Shown here piece after piece: positions 34,191 through 47,854 of a DNA stretch of 64,000 nt (positions are counted from its first letter, which is position 1; each line of letters opens with the position of its first letter). The notes below the pieces were generated by a model. It was not told the origin of the DNA and searched no databases. It saw nothing but the letters and a program-made list of their open reading frames with translations. Location: positions 17,606,001-17,670,000 of the forward strand of contig JAQISU010000210.1 of assembly GCA_029339505.1 (NCBI GenBank), given 5' to 3'. Position numbers and translations under genes: made by a program. The DNA is from Unio delphinus (Eukaryota; Mollusca; Bivalvia; Unionida; Unionidae).

Positions 34191-34639
34191 TTATACTTTT
34201 ATCATATACAATATCTTCGGGTATAAAGAGCAAGAACAGGTTTGAACTACTTTCCTGTAAAGGTACAGTATAGAAACAAAACGACCTTGAAAACAGACAG
34301 CAATTAATAGTCAAGCAAAACTCTGCACACTTGGACCCAGTCATATGACACCGTTATCTGGATAGCGATAACCTATTTACTTAAAGAAGATATAAGTCAA
34401 TACATCTGACTCTTTCGTCATTCTTCTGGACCGTTTTGCAGCTACGTACGCTTCATATATTTCGATCTGAAAATGTAGTCATTATCGTCTTTTGCCAAGC
34501 CGTGTGTAAGGTAAGATCTAGTTTGACAATAACCTTTCTATATACATACAATCATGTTTTCATCATTTATATATTTTTAAGTATAAAATGCCGAAACAGA
34601 AATACCATATTTTGGAGTTGTGTGGAGTAATCATTTAGG

Positions 34640-34642
<3 letters not shown>

Positions 34643-34677
<35 letters not shown>
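34643..34677. repeat. (ATC)n microsatellite
   Basis: About twelve ATC triplets. Shorter versions lie at the same place in the other copies of segment Y (40379-40406, 48552-48566). Confidence 0.9.
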
Positions 34678-34803
34678 GCTTATGAACCCATTCAGCAGTA
34701 TAATTATATGCCAACATGTACACACTTGATTTTCAATCGACAAGTGAGGGTGGTCTTATATTAACATCCCGAGAAGATCTTGAATGTTAATCGCTTCAAG
34801 GGC

Positions 34804-34814
34804 ATATATATATA

Positions 34815-34876
<62 letters not shown>
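34804..34876. repeat. (TA)n microsatellite in segment Y
   Basis: Follows CTTCAAGGGCA. The same tract follows the same bases in all three Y copies (40575, 48692), so it predates the duplication. Confidence 0.95.
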
Positions 34877-34879
<3 letters not shown>

Positions 34880-35712
34880 GCAATACAAGATATGTCCTTT
34901 TTACAATAGTGTTCATCAAATATTTACCCTTGAAAATGTAAGATGATAATAGTTTAAAAATTTCTAAACTTATTACATTATTACATTTTTACTATTTTGT
35001 ATTTTTTGCCTCCAGTTTCTTATTCGTTTACATGTAAACTTTGAGTACATTACTGCTATATTATCTTTATCTGAGCGGTAGTTAAACATCTTGTGTCCTG
35101 GTAACAGCAAGCACGACAGAAACATTTGATAAAACTATGATAACCCAGACTGTAGTTATACCAATTGCATTTATATCATCAAAATAACTCACATTAGATG
35201 GTCTTCCACGTGTACATTGTGTGTTTCCTAGTCTTACCTGTAAGACATAGCACATGTTGATTTTGTTAAGGTGCTAGGTCTTACGAGCCGAAGGACGGCC
35301 TTGTGTAGTGTGTTCCGATGTCGTCGACATCGGAACGAGTAGTCAAAAGTTTCAGGAATATCGCAGATACTTGGCAACCTATATCGACACTCTTCCACTT
35401 ATTTATGTTTAATTAATATACTTACTGTGTTGTTTTTATCCTGATGGAATCAATATCTGACACTTGCAAACGGACGCATTTTCTTATTCAGTTGACATAC
35501 ATTTGATATTGTTGAAATGGGATAGTAGTCGAGGTATGCCGAAGTATGATCAAGTAGGTTCTAATCGGAAAATATTTCTTGAACGAAAGGAAATGTTACT
35601 TGCTGTTCAAATTCTTGATACTTTGGTAGTTTCGTTTCGTTAAAATAAAACAGCCTTGTCGAAACCTACTTCGGCATTCCTCAGCCACCATCGCATTGCA
35701 ACCAATTGAAAT

Positions 35713-35944
35713 GCGTGTCAAAGGAACATAAAAATGCGTTCGTTTCCTAGTGTCAGATTCTGAGTTGGTAACGATCAAGACAACAAAGTAAGTATACAAA
35801 TAACTCTGAATGTTGATATTTATTGCCAATTATGTGATAATCATGAAAATTTCACCTCTTATTCTCCTATCAATAGAGTTTAAAACACACAACACAGCGC
35901 TGTTCGTTAGGCAGTAAACACTAACGCCATAAACATACATATCA
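35713..35944. other. Host DNA, no gene seen
   Basis: Short stretch after segment Y. Homology with the second copy ends near 35712/49612. Confidence 0.4.
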
Positions 35945-36275
35945 GCGTCGGGTCTTATAGGTAGGACTATGTGTTTCCTTGATCCGAGAAGCCCTTATGG
36001 GCTTATATGTGTATGTTGTATCTTTTCTTGATACGGGCGCACCCGTTATGGGGTTCCATGTATACATTGCATGTTTCCTTGATCCGAATAGCCCTTATTG
36101 TATTTCCACGTATGCATTATATGTTTCCCTGCTGCGAGTACCTGTTATGGGCTTCCACGTGTACATTGTATGTTTCCTTTGTGGGAATATCCGTTACTTT
36201 GTATGTTTCCCTTTTACTAGTATCCGTTATTGGCTTTCTTGTGTATATTGTATGTTCCCTCTATGCGAATACAAT
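35945..36275. repeat. Diverged minisatellite, about 55-60 bp x 6
   Basis: Repeated elements are CCGTTATGGGCTTCCACGTG, TACATTGTATGTTTCC and GATCCGA. Single related motifs also occur near 9135, 35205 and 49110, so the unit derives from the surrounding duplicated DNA. Confidence 0.75.
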
Positions 36276-36571
36276 ATGATCCTAAGTATTTGTGTTAAAT
36301 TTGTTTCATAATATGTTTTAGAAGGAGCCAATCATGAGAAATACATTAATGTTGTCTGTAGGAGCTGTATAAATGTGTAATTGCTGTAGACTTGTCTACA
36401 ATCATGAGCTTGTAATTTGAGGTGCATTGAGATGGTTTTATTTGTACAGCTTTAGTTGTATATTTTCTTTAACTTTCAACTATAGTAGACAAAGGAAGTA
36501 AGTATTTTCAAAGTTGTTTACTATTCAACTTTCTGACAGCACTTCTCAAGTAAGTCACGACCTTCTAGTAG

Positions 36572-36650
36572 GGATCCACCGTAGCTTAGTTGTTACATCA
36601 TTGGACTTGTAATCTAAAGGTCGTATGTCTGATGATTCTCCAGCCAATCA
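36572..36650 (+). mobile_element. Possible tRNA-derived SINE head
   Basis: CCGTAGCTTAGTTGTTACATC resembles a D-arm/A-box, and TTGGACTTGTAATCTAAAGG forms an anticodon-like stem and loop (TGT in the loop). The B-box is degenerate, so I call it a SINE remnant and not a tRNA gene. Confidence 0.4.
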
Positions 36651-37263
36651 TGTGGCTGATTCGGCGTGTTCTTACCCACTTCGCTTAGCTCCCCTTTTCA
36701 CTAAATTTAGGACTAATGAGAAAGGAAGCCAGTTTACAAATAGAGTAGATATGTGATTAACCAACTAGGAATTGTTGATAATGAAATATCTTTGAATAAA
36801 TTCAATTGTTTTAGATAGTATCTTAGTTATCGCTGTAAATAACAGAGAGACAATGCGTTATTGATGGAATATCAGTCCTTTTATATGTATGAGCTTTCAA
36901 CTCATTACTGAAGAAAAACAACTAACACTTTGGTGTAGATTTGAAAAATAAATGTTTGAAGTCCATGCCATCAAAGGGTGAGTTTTTAATGATAAATATA
37001 TGTTTATTCATCAGCATTCAGAAATGTATGCTTTTGAATTTTGTTTTAGGTCATGGTGTTTGCATAGGTTTACTACAGAATATGAGTTAGTACCGTGAGT
37101 CCTTTAAAGCAGGAGTAGATGTGCTGGTGGTTCCATATCAGAAACTGTTTAAGCTTTATAACTGTATATGCATGCCAATAGTTACGCATTTAACGTCAAG
37201 TGCATGATTTGGCAACGATTCTACGTTAACCACCCCGCTAATACAGTTGCTAACAAAGGCACT

Positions 37264-37269
<6 letters not shown>

Positions 37270-37351
<82 letters not shown>
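37270..37351. repeat. (TA)n microsatellite
   Basis: About 41 TA dinucleotides. Confidence 0.95.
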
Positions 37352-37353
<2 letters not shown>

Positions 37354-38353
37354 CGTTATACTACCTGCAACCTACGCTTTTGTGCAGTTGTTCATGAAAC
37401 CGATTCATTGAGACAATATGGTGACATGTGATGAATCATTGATATTTCATGAATTTGTCTACGTTGGTTGAAAGAACGCCAACCAGACTGCATATCTTAA
37501 AGGACTTGATCATTTAATCTGAATGTGGCAATTGCATGTGAAATGCATGTTGAAGTAATATAGACACCGTTCGTTCCCCGTGGTTAGTGTATTTTCACCT
37601 ATGAAACTTAATTATATATTGTGATTGTATATTGTTATAATTCATGCAATACTTATTTATTGTCCGCACTGGAATTTGTGACATTACGTGTCATATTTAT
37701 GAGTTAACGTCTTAGAAAACGTTTAGGGAATGTTCCAAATGTAGAAAACATGCAGGTCTTCATCTGTATTTTAGATACATTTGATTACTCGGGACAAGCT
37801 GATCATTAAGTTTAAAAAGAGGCAAGCACTGAAGGGGTGAGGGGTGGGCGGGCGGTGTTATATGCAGCAGGGGGTAGTGTTCTGTAGAACCCCTCAACTT
37901 TGGTGCAGATCTCTTATTTTGTTTTTTATATCTGTCAGTTGACACCTACCTCCTTTTCAATCAGCTAACGAATTCCATCCGCACACACTAGGGAATCGGT
38001 ATAATGCTTTAGAAATAACAGCAGCAAGATAAAAGTAGAGTAGAAATATCCAATATGCCTGACGCCAGACCAAAGGCCCCCACCCAACATCAAACTCCCT
38101 CACGGGCTACACGATTGCGACTTGAAACGAAATCTATTCGATTATAAACAAGCGATGTCATGTTCATAACCTCATCTTAACTTTGACAAATACATGCTGC
38201 TTATACATATTGTGTGTGTTTGTGTGTCTGTGTGTGTGTGTGTGTGGGGGGGGGGTTATATGGATTTTTAACGTATCGTAATAACATTTCCTGTCATCGC
38301 TACGATGTATGCGTTGTTACAGTTTATAGTGATGTCTAGCACTGGGGCATCAT

Positions 38354-39660
38354 AGAACTTGCCACAGTACGGAAACTACTCTTCTGAAAGTATTTAGTGA
38401 CATTCTCTCTGCTCTGGATAGTGGAAAGATTACAGTCCTCACTCTCCTGGATTTATCTGCAGCATTTGACACAATAGACCATGATATATTACTTCACCGT
38501 CTCCAGAATGTATTTGGATTCTGAATATAGCCTTACAGTGGTTCACGTCCTACTTAGTCAACAGGACACAAATTATATCTGCAAAAGGAATACACTCCAG
38601 GCCAGTTGACGTATGTTATGGTGTTCCACAGGGATCTTTTCTTGGACCTGTTCTCTTCATTCGGTACACTCAGCCGCTCTCAACTGTCATAGATCATCAC
38701 CCAGTGTCGCACCAATTGTACGCTGATGACACCCAAATATACACGTCTATTCACCCAACTGAAGTTGATGCTACCATCCGTGGAGTAGAGAAGTGCATTT
38801 CGGATGTGAAATCATGGATGACATGTAACAAGCTGCAGATGAATGATGATAAAACTGAGGCTATTCTGATCACAACACAAAGACTTTTTCATTCACATCC
38901 TTTACCTCAGACAATAAATATTAGGAACATCAACATTAAATTCTCACAGTCAGTACGGAATCTATGTGTTACTCTAGACAGTACTCTCACATTGCACCAA
39001 CATGTCATGAACATCTGCAGGGCTGCATATCTTGAATTGAGACGCATCAGTTACATTCGTAAATATCTTTCTGTTGATGCCACGAAAACACTTGTGTGTT
39101 CATTAGTACTTTCAAGACTGGACTATTGTAACTCAATTCTGTCTGGTTCATCAAAATATTTACTCCAGAAACTTCGAAAAGTTCAAAACACAGCTGCACG
39201 GATCATCTTTAAAGTACCTCGATCAGAGCACACCTCACCACTGCTCTGTACCCTACACTGGCTATCAATTCGATACAGAATCAAACACAAAATTGGTTCT
39301 CTGTGCTATGTTTCACTGACTGACTCCAGTCCAACATACCTATCCAGCCTCACCAATGTGTATACACCAGCTAGATCCTTACGCTCTTCTTCTGATAATC
39401 GTACACTCATTGTTCCCAAGGTGAAAACAAAGTCAGTGGTCCCTTTTAAGAGTGCTCTAAAGACTCACCTGTTTCGACTTCAGGGACAAACTTAGCGACC
39501 TAATTATGTTTTGTATCTTATATTTTTTCAGCATGTTTTTATGTTTTCCAATTTCATTGTTTTTGTCATTTGTTGTTCTGTGGTGTAGTCATATCATTAT
39601 TGATGGTGTAAAGCGCTTATAGCTTTTAAAGATTAGGCGCTATACAAAGTCCTCATTATA

Positions 39661-39702
<42 letters not shown>
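38354..39702 (+). mobile_element. 5'-truncated L2/CR1-like LINE inserted in a SINE
   Basis: Flanked by ATCAT (38349-38353 and 39703-39707), with the uninterrupted SINE sequence seen at 33960-33985. Contains reverse transcriptase motifs: LDLSAAFDTIDH (about 38445-38480), GVPQGS (near 38620) and YADDTQIY. A long 3' tail contains GCGCTATACAAAGTCCTC and (ATT)n. A frameshift near 38520 breaks the upstream part. Confidence 0.85.
38704..39495 (+). pseudogene. Reverse transcriptase, C-terminal half
   Basis: 263 open codons starting at the polymerase active-site motif YADDTQIY, followed by the region DVKSWMTCNKLQMNDDKTE and the LINE C-terminal pattern LHWLSIRYRIKHKIGSL and SLRSSSDN. The upstream fingers/palm motifs are in another frame, so the protein is truncated. 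The endonuclease is absent through 5' truncation. The family reads as CR1/L2 clade by motif pattern. Confidence 0.85.
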
Positions 39703-39704
<2 letters not shown>

Positions 39705-40572
39705 CATGCCGCAGACATGCACCATGATGTCCCACCCATTCACATTCTCCTGACACCAGGCCGACCAGTCCTAACACTAACCTCTTAATGCTGAGCGTCA
39801 AGCGAGGCAGCTGTTAGTACCATTTTCTATGTCTTTGGTATGACTATACCTAGGCATCGAACCAACGACCTCCCTCATCCGAGGAACGACCTCCCTCATT
39901 CGAGGCAGACGCTCTAACCACTCGGCCACCATATTGTATGTGTTATACTTTTATAATATACAATATCTTCGGGGATAAAGAGCAAGAACAGAACTACTTC
40001 GCTCTACAGGTAAAGTATAAAAACAAAACGACCTTGAAAACAGAAAGCAATCAATATTCAAGCAAAGCTCTGCACACTTGATCCCAGTCATATGACACCG
40101 TTTTCTGAATAGCGATAACCCATTTATTTCAAATAAAATTAAGTCAATACCTGTGACTCTCTGGTCATTCTTCTCGCCCCTTTCGCAGCTAAGTACACTT
40201 CATATATTGCGATCTGAAAATGTAGTCATTATCGTCTGTTGGTAAGGTAAGATCTATTTTGACAATAACCTTTCTATAAACATACAATCACGCTTTCATC
40301 GTTTATATATTTTTAAATATAAAATGCCGAAACAGAAATACCGTACTTTGGAGTTGTGTGGAGTGATGATCTAAGACATCATCAGCATCATCATCATCAT
40401 CATCATGATAGCGTATGAACCCATTCAACAGTGTAAATACATGCAAACATGCATACACACACCTGATTTTAATCGACCAGTGAGGGTGGTCTTATATTAA
40501 CATATTAGGAGCAACCGATTGGAGCTCTGCAGAGGAAGTCCCGCGAAGATCTTGCATTTTAATCGCTTCAAG

Positions 40573-40574
<2 letters not shown>

Positions 40575-40641
<67 letters not shown>
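40575..40641. repeat. (TA)n microsatellite
   Basis: About 33 TA dinucleotides, in the third Y copy. Confidence 0.95.
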
Positions 40642-40643
<2 letters not shown>

Positions 40644-40880
40644 AAAGGTAATACAATATATGTAATTTTTAATGCCGTTACAAAAGTGTTCATCAAAACA
40701 TTTACCCTTGAAATTGTCAGATGATATAGGTTTAAAAATTTCTAAACTTATTACATTATTACATTGTTATTTTTTAATGTATTCTTCCCCCATTAACGGT
40801 TTGTTATTCGTTTCCATCACAACTTTGAGTATATTACTGAAGTACTCAACTTTCTTGATCACTGCCAGCTAACCTCTGTC

Positions 40881-42461
40881 TCGTGGCTTGGAGTCTCGGA
40901 CTCAGCCATTGTGGTTATGTGACAAAGCTGCCAGATTCTTCCTGTGGTTTGGTCGTTCTTACTTGGGTTTCCCTTACGGATTTACTCCATTATTTATACT
41001 GGCCGCCATGTCTACCCTATTTTGCACTGACACATGGCGGCAAATATATATCAACAGATCATAACAATAGCAGGATTCGTTCCCTTCTACAGGTTTAATT
41101 GCATACAATATATTCGTAACTTTTTTGCAAACAATAAATGCTTTCATTGTTAGTACACACACATTTTTATAGTTATTATCCGATATTACTTGTGTTATGG
41201 CCGCTGAATGTTGGACCAACAATTTGTATACCGACTTATATTGATAACATATTTGCCAGGGTTTCTTTGTCAGTGTTCTATATCATCAGTATCCGCCTGT
41301 GTTTCATTGGCAGTGTTCTGTGTCATCATTATCTGCTTGGGATCCATTGCCTGTGTTGGAACGCATTACATGTGACAGTGAACACTGATAAGTACAGTAA
41401 TCATGCAGGTTAGCTTATTTACTTTGTGAGAACATTTTATGGGATGGTTGTTTGGTTTTTGTTATTCTTAGATACGTTTTGAAGTGCAAAAGTTTTGCTT
41501 TTGGCACTCATTGACATGTTTTGGTCAAGTTTTTTTTTACATGGGTAACTTTATAATGTAAATATTCTATTATACAGTTTCGCTCTTCGCATTTCGTCTG
41601 ATATTTAAAGAAACAAAAATCCAGGTTCTCCACATTCGTAATCCTGTTTTTTGTATTTAAAAAAGACGTTAAACAACTTATGTATTGCTAAAATAACTTA
41701 TACTTTCCATTATTTTGTTGAATGACTGATGCGTTTAATTTTTTCTTAAATAGTAATCAGTTTGACCTAAATTTCCATAATTGCTATGTCTGATTCAATT
41801 TCAATCACACTAGATGAAAGTACTATAGAAGTATGTCAATATCCTCACAATTGCACATGTAGACAATTCGAACAGCTGCACCTTATACTCTATCATAATT
41901 ACGAAATAAAATATGGGAATAACAAAATCAAGTGATACTAGTGGTAAAGGGCGATATAATTTGTAGTGTCCGTGTGTCGTAGAATCACATCCGGCCTAAA
42001 CTTACATCATTCACATTTATTACTGCCACTTTCATTAAAATTATATAGTTTCTTCTTTTAAGGAAGCAACTATATAGATAGTATTGTTAGCTTCTTCGTT
42101 CCTGTGAAACGAAAATCCGTGAAGATACAATTGTATTAGTAATATAGGATGGTCCTGGAATCGGAAGATCACTTGCTGTCTAATTTAGCTGACTCGGATT
42201 AATTATTATTTTGTTGGACATAAGTAAGGACCGTAAAAGGTTCAATGCTGCAACTGGTGCAGACATTCAACTATTACTATGTTTAGTTCTCTTTCCATAT
42301 CCTGAAATATCATTGTGTCCATGGTTTTGACGCACTTTAGCATTTACGGTCTTCATTTCAGACGTATACTCTGAAAGTGATGAATCTAATTTCATCTGAT
42401 AAATTAGTTATCTTAGCAAAGCAGGGTTTTGTAGGATGTCTCATATTTTGTCCCAATGGTA

Positions 42462-42462
<1 letters not shown>
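40881..42462. other. Host DNA, no gene seen
   Basis: Contains a small inverted repeat (GCCGCCATGT at about 41002 against ACATGGCGGC near 41033) and two imperfect copies of a block of about 58 bp at 41255-41350. No convincing gene. Confidence 0.45.

Positions 42463-42518
<56 letters not shown>
42463..42518. repeat. (TA)n microsatellite
   Basis: About 28 TA dinucleotides, directly bordering the putative MITE that follows. Confidence 0.95.
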
Positions 42519-42523
<5 letters not shown>

Positions 42524-43355
42524 ACGTGCTTAGGCATGAATAAACGGTAACATGGAAAGAGTGAAAATAACAAGCTTGTAAAAACTTAATAAACAATTTA
42601 TTGAGCACAAATATTGTCCACAAAAGAAAAATAAACTTACGGTTTTAAGAATCAATTCCAAAATTAATCCAAAAATAATTTAAAATATAATCCACTAGTG
42701 AAATAGCAAAAGTCCTGGTAATTAAATGTCCTAATAATTTCCAGTTCAAAATCTTAGTGAAGACTCCAAGATTAAAGACGATGTCACGTGATGAAGTCAG
42801 TTCTGGTCTTATGAAATTCAATGAGCACAAATGTTTTCCAGATAAATAACAAAATAAATCCTCTTGATCCAAACGAATTGAAATAACTTCCAGTACAAGG
42901 TAATTTAAAATAACTCAAAACAACACAACTTAATATTCTAACAGCCCAACTTCTACTAAATAGTTCGCTCTCAAACATCATTTATATACCTGTTTTTACG
43001 TAAACAAGGATGGGGTCACATGATCTTCTAGAATCTTTAGAACAAATTTACGTTCAAAAAATCTCGTGCACACCGTATGACCCAGATGAGAATCAGTTAT
43101 TTTTACTCTCAAGAACTAAAAAATAGAAAGATGTTTATAACAAACTTCCATAATCTTCTTGGAATCAACCAATCATTGCAAAAGCTTGTTTACAACTCTG
43201 AAGCCAAGTCAGAAATGAGGTCAACATCTGGTGTTTATTTGTAGAGTACAGGTCATCTCCCAATGAATGAATCTTGAACTTAAAATATCAAATTTGAATC
43301 TGACAAACAAACAATTAAAACAAAAATAAATGACTTAAATCAAATATACGTAACA

Positions 43356-43356
<1 letters not shown>
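42519..43356. mobile_element. Putative non-autonomous DNA transposon, 0.84 kb
   Basis: Begins TTGTTACGT and ends ACGTAACAA, a 9-bp perfect terminal inverted repeat. It lies between a (TA)n and an (AC)n/(TA)n tract, so a TA target is possible but cannot be proved. No coding capacity. Superfamily not assigned. Confidence 0.4.

Positions 43357-43424
<68 letters not shown>
43357..43424. repeat. (AC)n/(TA)n microsatellite
   Basis: A CA tract passes into a TA tract. Confidence 0.95.
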
Positions 43425-43425
<1 letters not shown>

Positions 43426-43549
43426 TATGAAACCTGATTCATATTTAAGTATTGACCATTAATTGTGATTTTTTTTTCATTTGAAAATGTACATACATAT
43501 TTTGAACAGTGTCTGCGCTTCAATGATTTGAAAATTTATACATATATTG

Positions 43550-43795
43550 TTGTTGTTGGGTTTAACGCCATTTTTCAGCTAACGATAGGATATATATATG
43601 GCGGCCAGTATTCTTGGTGGAGGAAGAACTCGGAAAAACTCACGGAATGTAGTTATGTGAGAAAGCTTGCTAGTAACTTCTTGAGGATCGGTGGTTATTT
43701 CAGGTGGTTTTCCCGGGTTCTTCCTCCACCAATAATACTGGCCACCATGTATAGACTATCGTGTGCTGAAAAATGGCATTACACCCTATGCGATA
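43550..43795. mobile_element. Long-hairpin MITE-like repeat
   Basis: Two inverted arms of about 75-80 nt: GGCCAGTATTCTTGGTGGAG with GAAGAACTCGG on the left (near 43600-43636), and its complement on the right (near 43700-43745). The arms extend outward through CGCCATTTTTCAGC and GATAG. Sequences of this kind are frequent in molluscan genomes. The open frame across it is an artefact. Confidence 0.6.
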
Positions 43796-46430
43796 TTGAA
43801 AAGCATGTTAGATCTCTCCTTTATTATTTATAAAAAGCGTTTTAAGTTCCTGAACTCTGGTCTTTCTTATATATAACACACATGGTGTTACAATATCATT
43901 ATATCCTACAGTTTGTTTTAACATCCTAGGTGGTTGCGTTTAAGATTAGAAACGTGATGGATTCTGCCCGGTTGATAAAATTGCGGAATCTACCGACATT
44001 TGTCGGGCCATATACAAGAGGTAGCTAACATTGATAAAAATTTATTCCCACTTGTTCATGACTATCTACTTTACACTGGCTTTACTAACCATATTATGAT
44101 CTAATCTCCCTGATGAACCACTCAGCTCGAAACCAACTTTTAGTCACAGTATCATCACCCGAAAACACTAGACAAAATGATGAAGAATGCGTTTTCCGAC
44201 ATTTCCGCCAATCATCTCAGGCAAAGACGGTTTCTGGATGGACGTAGTCATAATCACCGCTTAATCCACTCCGTTTGCTTTCCGCGTTGATTGTATTCAA
44301 ACAAAAAAAAACATTGACTTTTGCACAAAGAGACAAATCTCGATTGTTTTTAACCAAGGACGACATTTCAAACATCGTTCTGTGAACTAATTGATTCGTT
44401 TCTATATGAACGTTATGTTGAGGCCCCAGAGCACAAAATTGCCTAGACGTAAATCATCGGGGGGGGGGGATGTCTTCATGACCTATAGGACAGTTTGTAC
44501 CAGGACAACTTAATCATTGACTAGCAGTGCTTTGATTGCACGTGATGGGTCTGATGAGTCTGGACAGAGTTTGCATGTCGATCAATGATACCAAGCAAAA
44601 AAGATGTACATAAATATAGTAAAAACTGCTTGAAAATTAAAGTATTAATTATTTTGAAATTTTTCAACCATACACGGTTTTTTCTTCATCTACATGACGG
44701 CTCTGAGTAAAGTAGTATTATGTTATCTTTTTCTGCCTAGGGTTTGAACGTTATTCGTCATTGTACCAGTCGACTCGACATAATATTATTGCATGAATGA
44801 TAACACAGACAACGGGTCAGACAAAGTCCACTGATAACATCAACTTAACTCACATGATATGAGCTTCCACGTGTGCGTTACGTGTGTTTATGTAGCATCC
44901 GATATAAAAGATGCGACCTTCACTTAGATTATTCACGAACGACGCGTGTACCCGTATTTGCTTGTCTGATCCTGTAAAATTGATTTTATCTTTATTTACA
45001 TCATATTGCATTTTGCAAAGAAATAACATGAGTAAGTCATTGTTATATAAATATTCAGTAATTATATAATTGTCCTAAAGCTTACGCTTGGAAGTTTGAA
45101 TTCACTGTAATGGTTATATTTGAACGTCATTTCCATACATCAAGTTAAAACAGTTGAATTATTTTCATCAGCTAAACATAAATTTTTAACTAAGTGGCGA
45201 TCTTTCACTGGGGCGCCATGTAACATCATTTCGTAAAGTGTAAGTCTGATGCTTGCCTAGGCGAACTTAGGCGATTGTTTTGGTGTGTTTTTAAAAAAAA
45301 GCAGTTATACCCATTGCCTGGGCAATAACAGCTTTACCCCACCTGCTAATATTTACCTTTGAACAAACCAATCAACCGTCCGCAGTGCAAAGAAGGGCAG
45401 ATTTTCATACTGCACAGGGAAACTCTTTCACAAATTTGAGAATGACATAATCCGCACATCTATAATGGGTTGCATTATCTTATGGCATTCGTACAGAATT
45501 AGTTGCACCATTGTGATATCTGGCGGCAGCCAATCACAAAACTAAACCTAATACATATAATCACATGTAGCAAATACTTCAATGTACAATATGGAGCCGT
45601 ATTGGCAAAAAAATCTTCATACTTTATAATTCCTATATTTTTACATTTGAAAAATATATTCGTATACCTTTACTAAATTATATCCTTATATTTTCATATG
45701 TCAAAAATATAACCTTATATTTTCACATGTCACAAATATGACCATATATTTTCACGTCAAAATATTAGATTTGCCATCATGCCGTGAGACACCTGACTGT
45801 GTGAGCCTACAAAACGTGAACCTGCAACAAAGAAACGAAACTTTCTTAGCTGACAATTACAATGGTGAATGATTCCTGCAGAATAAATGCACAGTGCGTT
45901 TTGTCTTGATCAACATGGCACGTAAACATTGATATGTTCTACCTGGGGCATGAATTTAATGTTAGCAAGGTGAATTGCGGTAAATTGACAAAGTGTAAGG
46001 CAAACCAGGCAAACATTTATGAGGGTCTGTGACCATTTAAAACAGGTTTTATGAATGATATTTATTTTCCAGATTAATTATTAATAAACGCGGACTAGCG
46101 AGGATTATGATTATTTTTATGGGAGTTATACAAATGTTGCTGGTTGAAGTATCAATCCAGATTGGCCAAGCTAAATGAGGTGTGTGTCCATACGAAATTC
46201 AGGATTCAAATAAATCTCGCTATATTATTCAGTCTAAGTTTTTCTGTCGATGGAAAAAGTCTGGGGTACCCTGATAACAATAAAGAGTACTCTTCCAGTT
46301 AAACAGCTTTGCAAGGGTCGAGGGGGTCTGAAAATTTGTTACCAGACAGCAGAGTAGAAACAGAGTTAAGGCTCTGTTGGGAAGCGATCGAGGGCTGTCA
46401 AATGAAAGGTTAGTCTCGGTTACATACGAT
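43781..46430. repeat. Duplicated host segment X' with the empty insertion site
   Basis: Matches 7395-9555 and 26115-27217 but has no element. At 45251-45255 a single GCTTG joins the two flanks. It also lacks the 0.89-kb block found at 7993-8880. It joins directly to Y' at 46430. No gene recognised. Confidence 0.85.
45251..45255. other. Empty (pre-integration) site paralogous to element 1
   Basis: GATGCTTGCCTAGGCGAA here equals the left flank of element 1 (AATGCTTG) fused to its right flank (GCTTGCCTAGGCGAA) with one copy of GCTTG. This fixes the element ends and the target duplication. Confidence 0.8.
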
Positions 46431-47854
46431 ATTCATAAAAATTGTAGACATAAAGGTAGTCACTTGTCACTTGAAATGTGACCATGGTTTTTTTTCAGAG
46501 CGCTTGATTGGTATCATGAAGACTTTGAGTATATTGAGACATAAACAGAGACTTTTGTATTTGTGCCCTTTCGAGAAAAGTTATTTGAAATTCTAGAACC
46601 CCTCCCCCCAACAAAAAAAAAAAAAACGAACGAAAAGACTTTACTTGATCCAGCCGTGGATTTGATATAATTTATTCGAATTATTCTGCTACAGAAAGTG
46701 CGTATATAGATACATAAGTATGTATATATTTAAAGTAAATACACACGAATGTGTATATAATATAAATACATAAGTATGTATATATTTAAAGTAAATACAC
46801 ACGATTGTGTATAGAACATAAATACATACGAATGTATATATAGAAAGTAAATACACACGAATGTGTATAGAACATAAATACATACGAATGTACATATAGA
46901 AGGTAAATTTATGCAAATGTTTGTATATACAAACTTAAAGAATATAACCACATTTGATAATTTCAACGAAGCTAAGAGTTTCCATTCACATTAGGGGATA
47001 TACTTCTATGTTACAATCTGAAAGACGTGAAATGAAAGAAATTTTGACTACTGACATGAAACATCCAAGATTTGATTATAATTGTACTTCATACACTGGA
47101 TTGACATTAGTATGGAATACAAAGACAAACAGTTACACCCTGGTTTGACATTCATTTGGAACAAGATTTCAGACCGTCATACGCTAGGCTGAAATTCGTA
47201 TGGAACAAGATGTCAGAAAGTCACACGCTGGGCTGAAATTCCTATGGAACAAGATGTTTAACAGTGGTACGCTGGGCTGAAATTCGTATGGGACAAGATG
47301 TCAGACAGTCACATGCTGGGCTGAAATTCGTATGGAACAATATGTCAGAGTGTCACACACTAGGCTGAAATCGGAATGGAACAAGATGTCAGACAATTAC
47401 ATGCTGGGCTGAAATGCATATGGTACAAGATGTCAGACAATCACACGCATGGTTGACAACTTCCTCATTTTCCATCAGCTCCAAAAACGAGGTTTTATTT
47501 CTTCTAACAAATTCCCTACGCACACACTAGGGAAAAGGTATAATGCTATAGAAATAACAGCAGTAAGATATAAATAGGGTAAAAATATCCAACATGCCTG
47601 ACGCCAGACCAAATGCCCCCGCCCAACATCAAACTCCCTCCTCATGCTGCCACTGGAGACACGGGCTCCACGATTGCGACTTGAAACGAAATCCATTCTA
47701 TTTTAAAGAAGCGATGTCATGGTCATAACCTCATCTTAACTTTGGCAAGTACATGTTGCATATACATATAGTGTGGGGATGGGGGATGCTATGGATTTTT
47801 AACGTTCATTTAATACATTTCCAGTCATATCGCTAAGACGTATGCATTGTGATA

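Larger units (their letters stand above)
32520..35712. repeat. Duplicated host segment Y
   Basis: About 3.2 kb matching 46431-49612 at roughly 95 percent by eye, including the Tyr/Ile-coding TATATA repeats (32765-33030), a 44-bp minisatellite (33240-33540), a SINE, a (TA)n tract and a CGGAACGA block near 35320. A third, partial copy is at 37970-40880. No host gene recognised. Confidence 0.88.
36276..37969. other. Host DNA with repeats, no gene seen
   Basis: Contains a tRNA-like SINE head at about 36572-36650 and a long (TA)n tract at 37270-37351. No convincing coding region. Confidence 0.5.
37970..40880. repeat. Third, partial copy of host segment Y
   Basis: Matches 33590-34990, starting with ATTCCATCCGCACACACTAGGGAA and continuing through the CCTGACGCCAGACCAAA block, the SINE and the (ATC)n and (TA)n tracts. 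A LINE (38354-39702) interrupts it inside the SINE. More diverged from Y and Y' than they are from each other. Confidence 0.85.

Noticed and set aside
43465..43833. 122-codon open frame
   Set aside because: Runs through both arms of a hairpin MITE; no domain.
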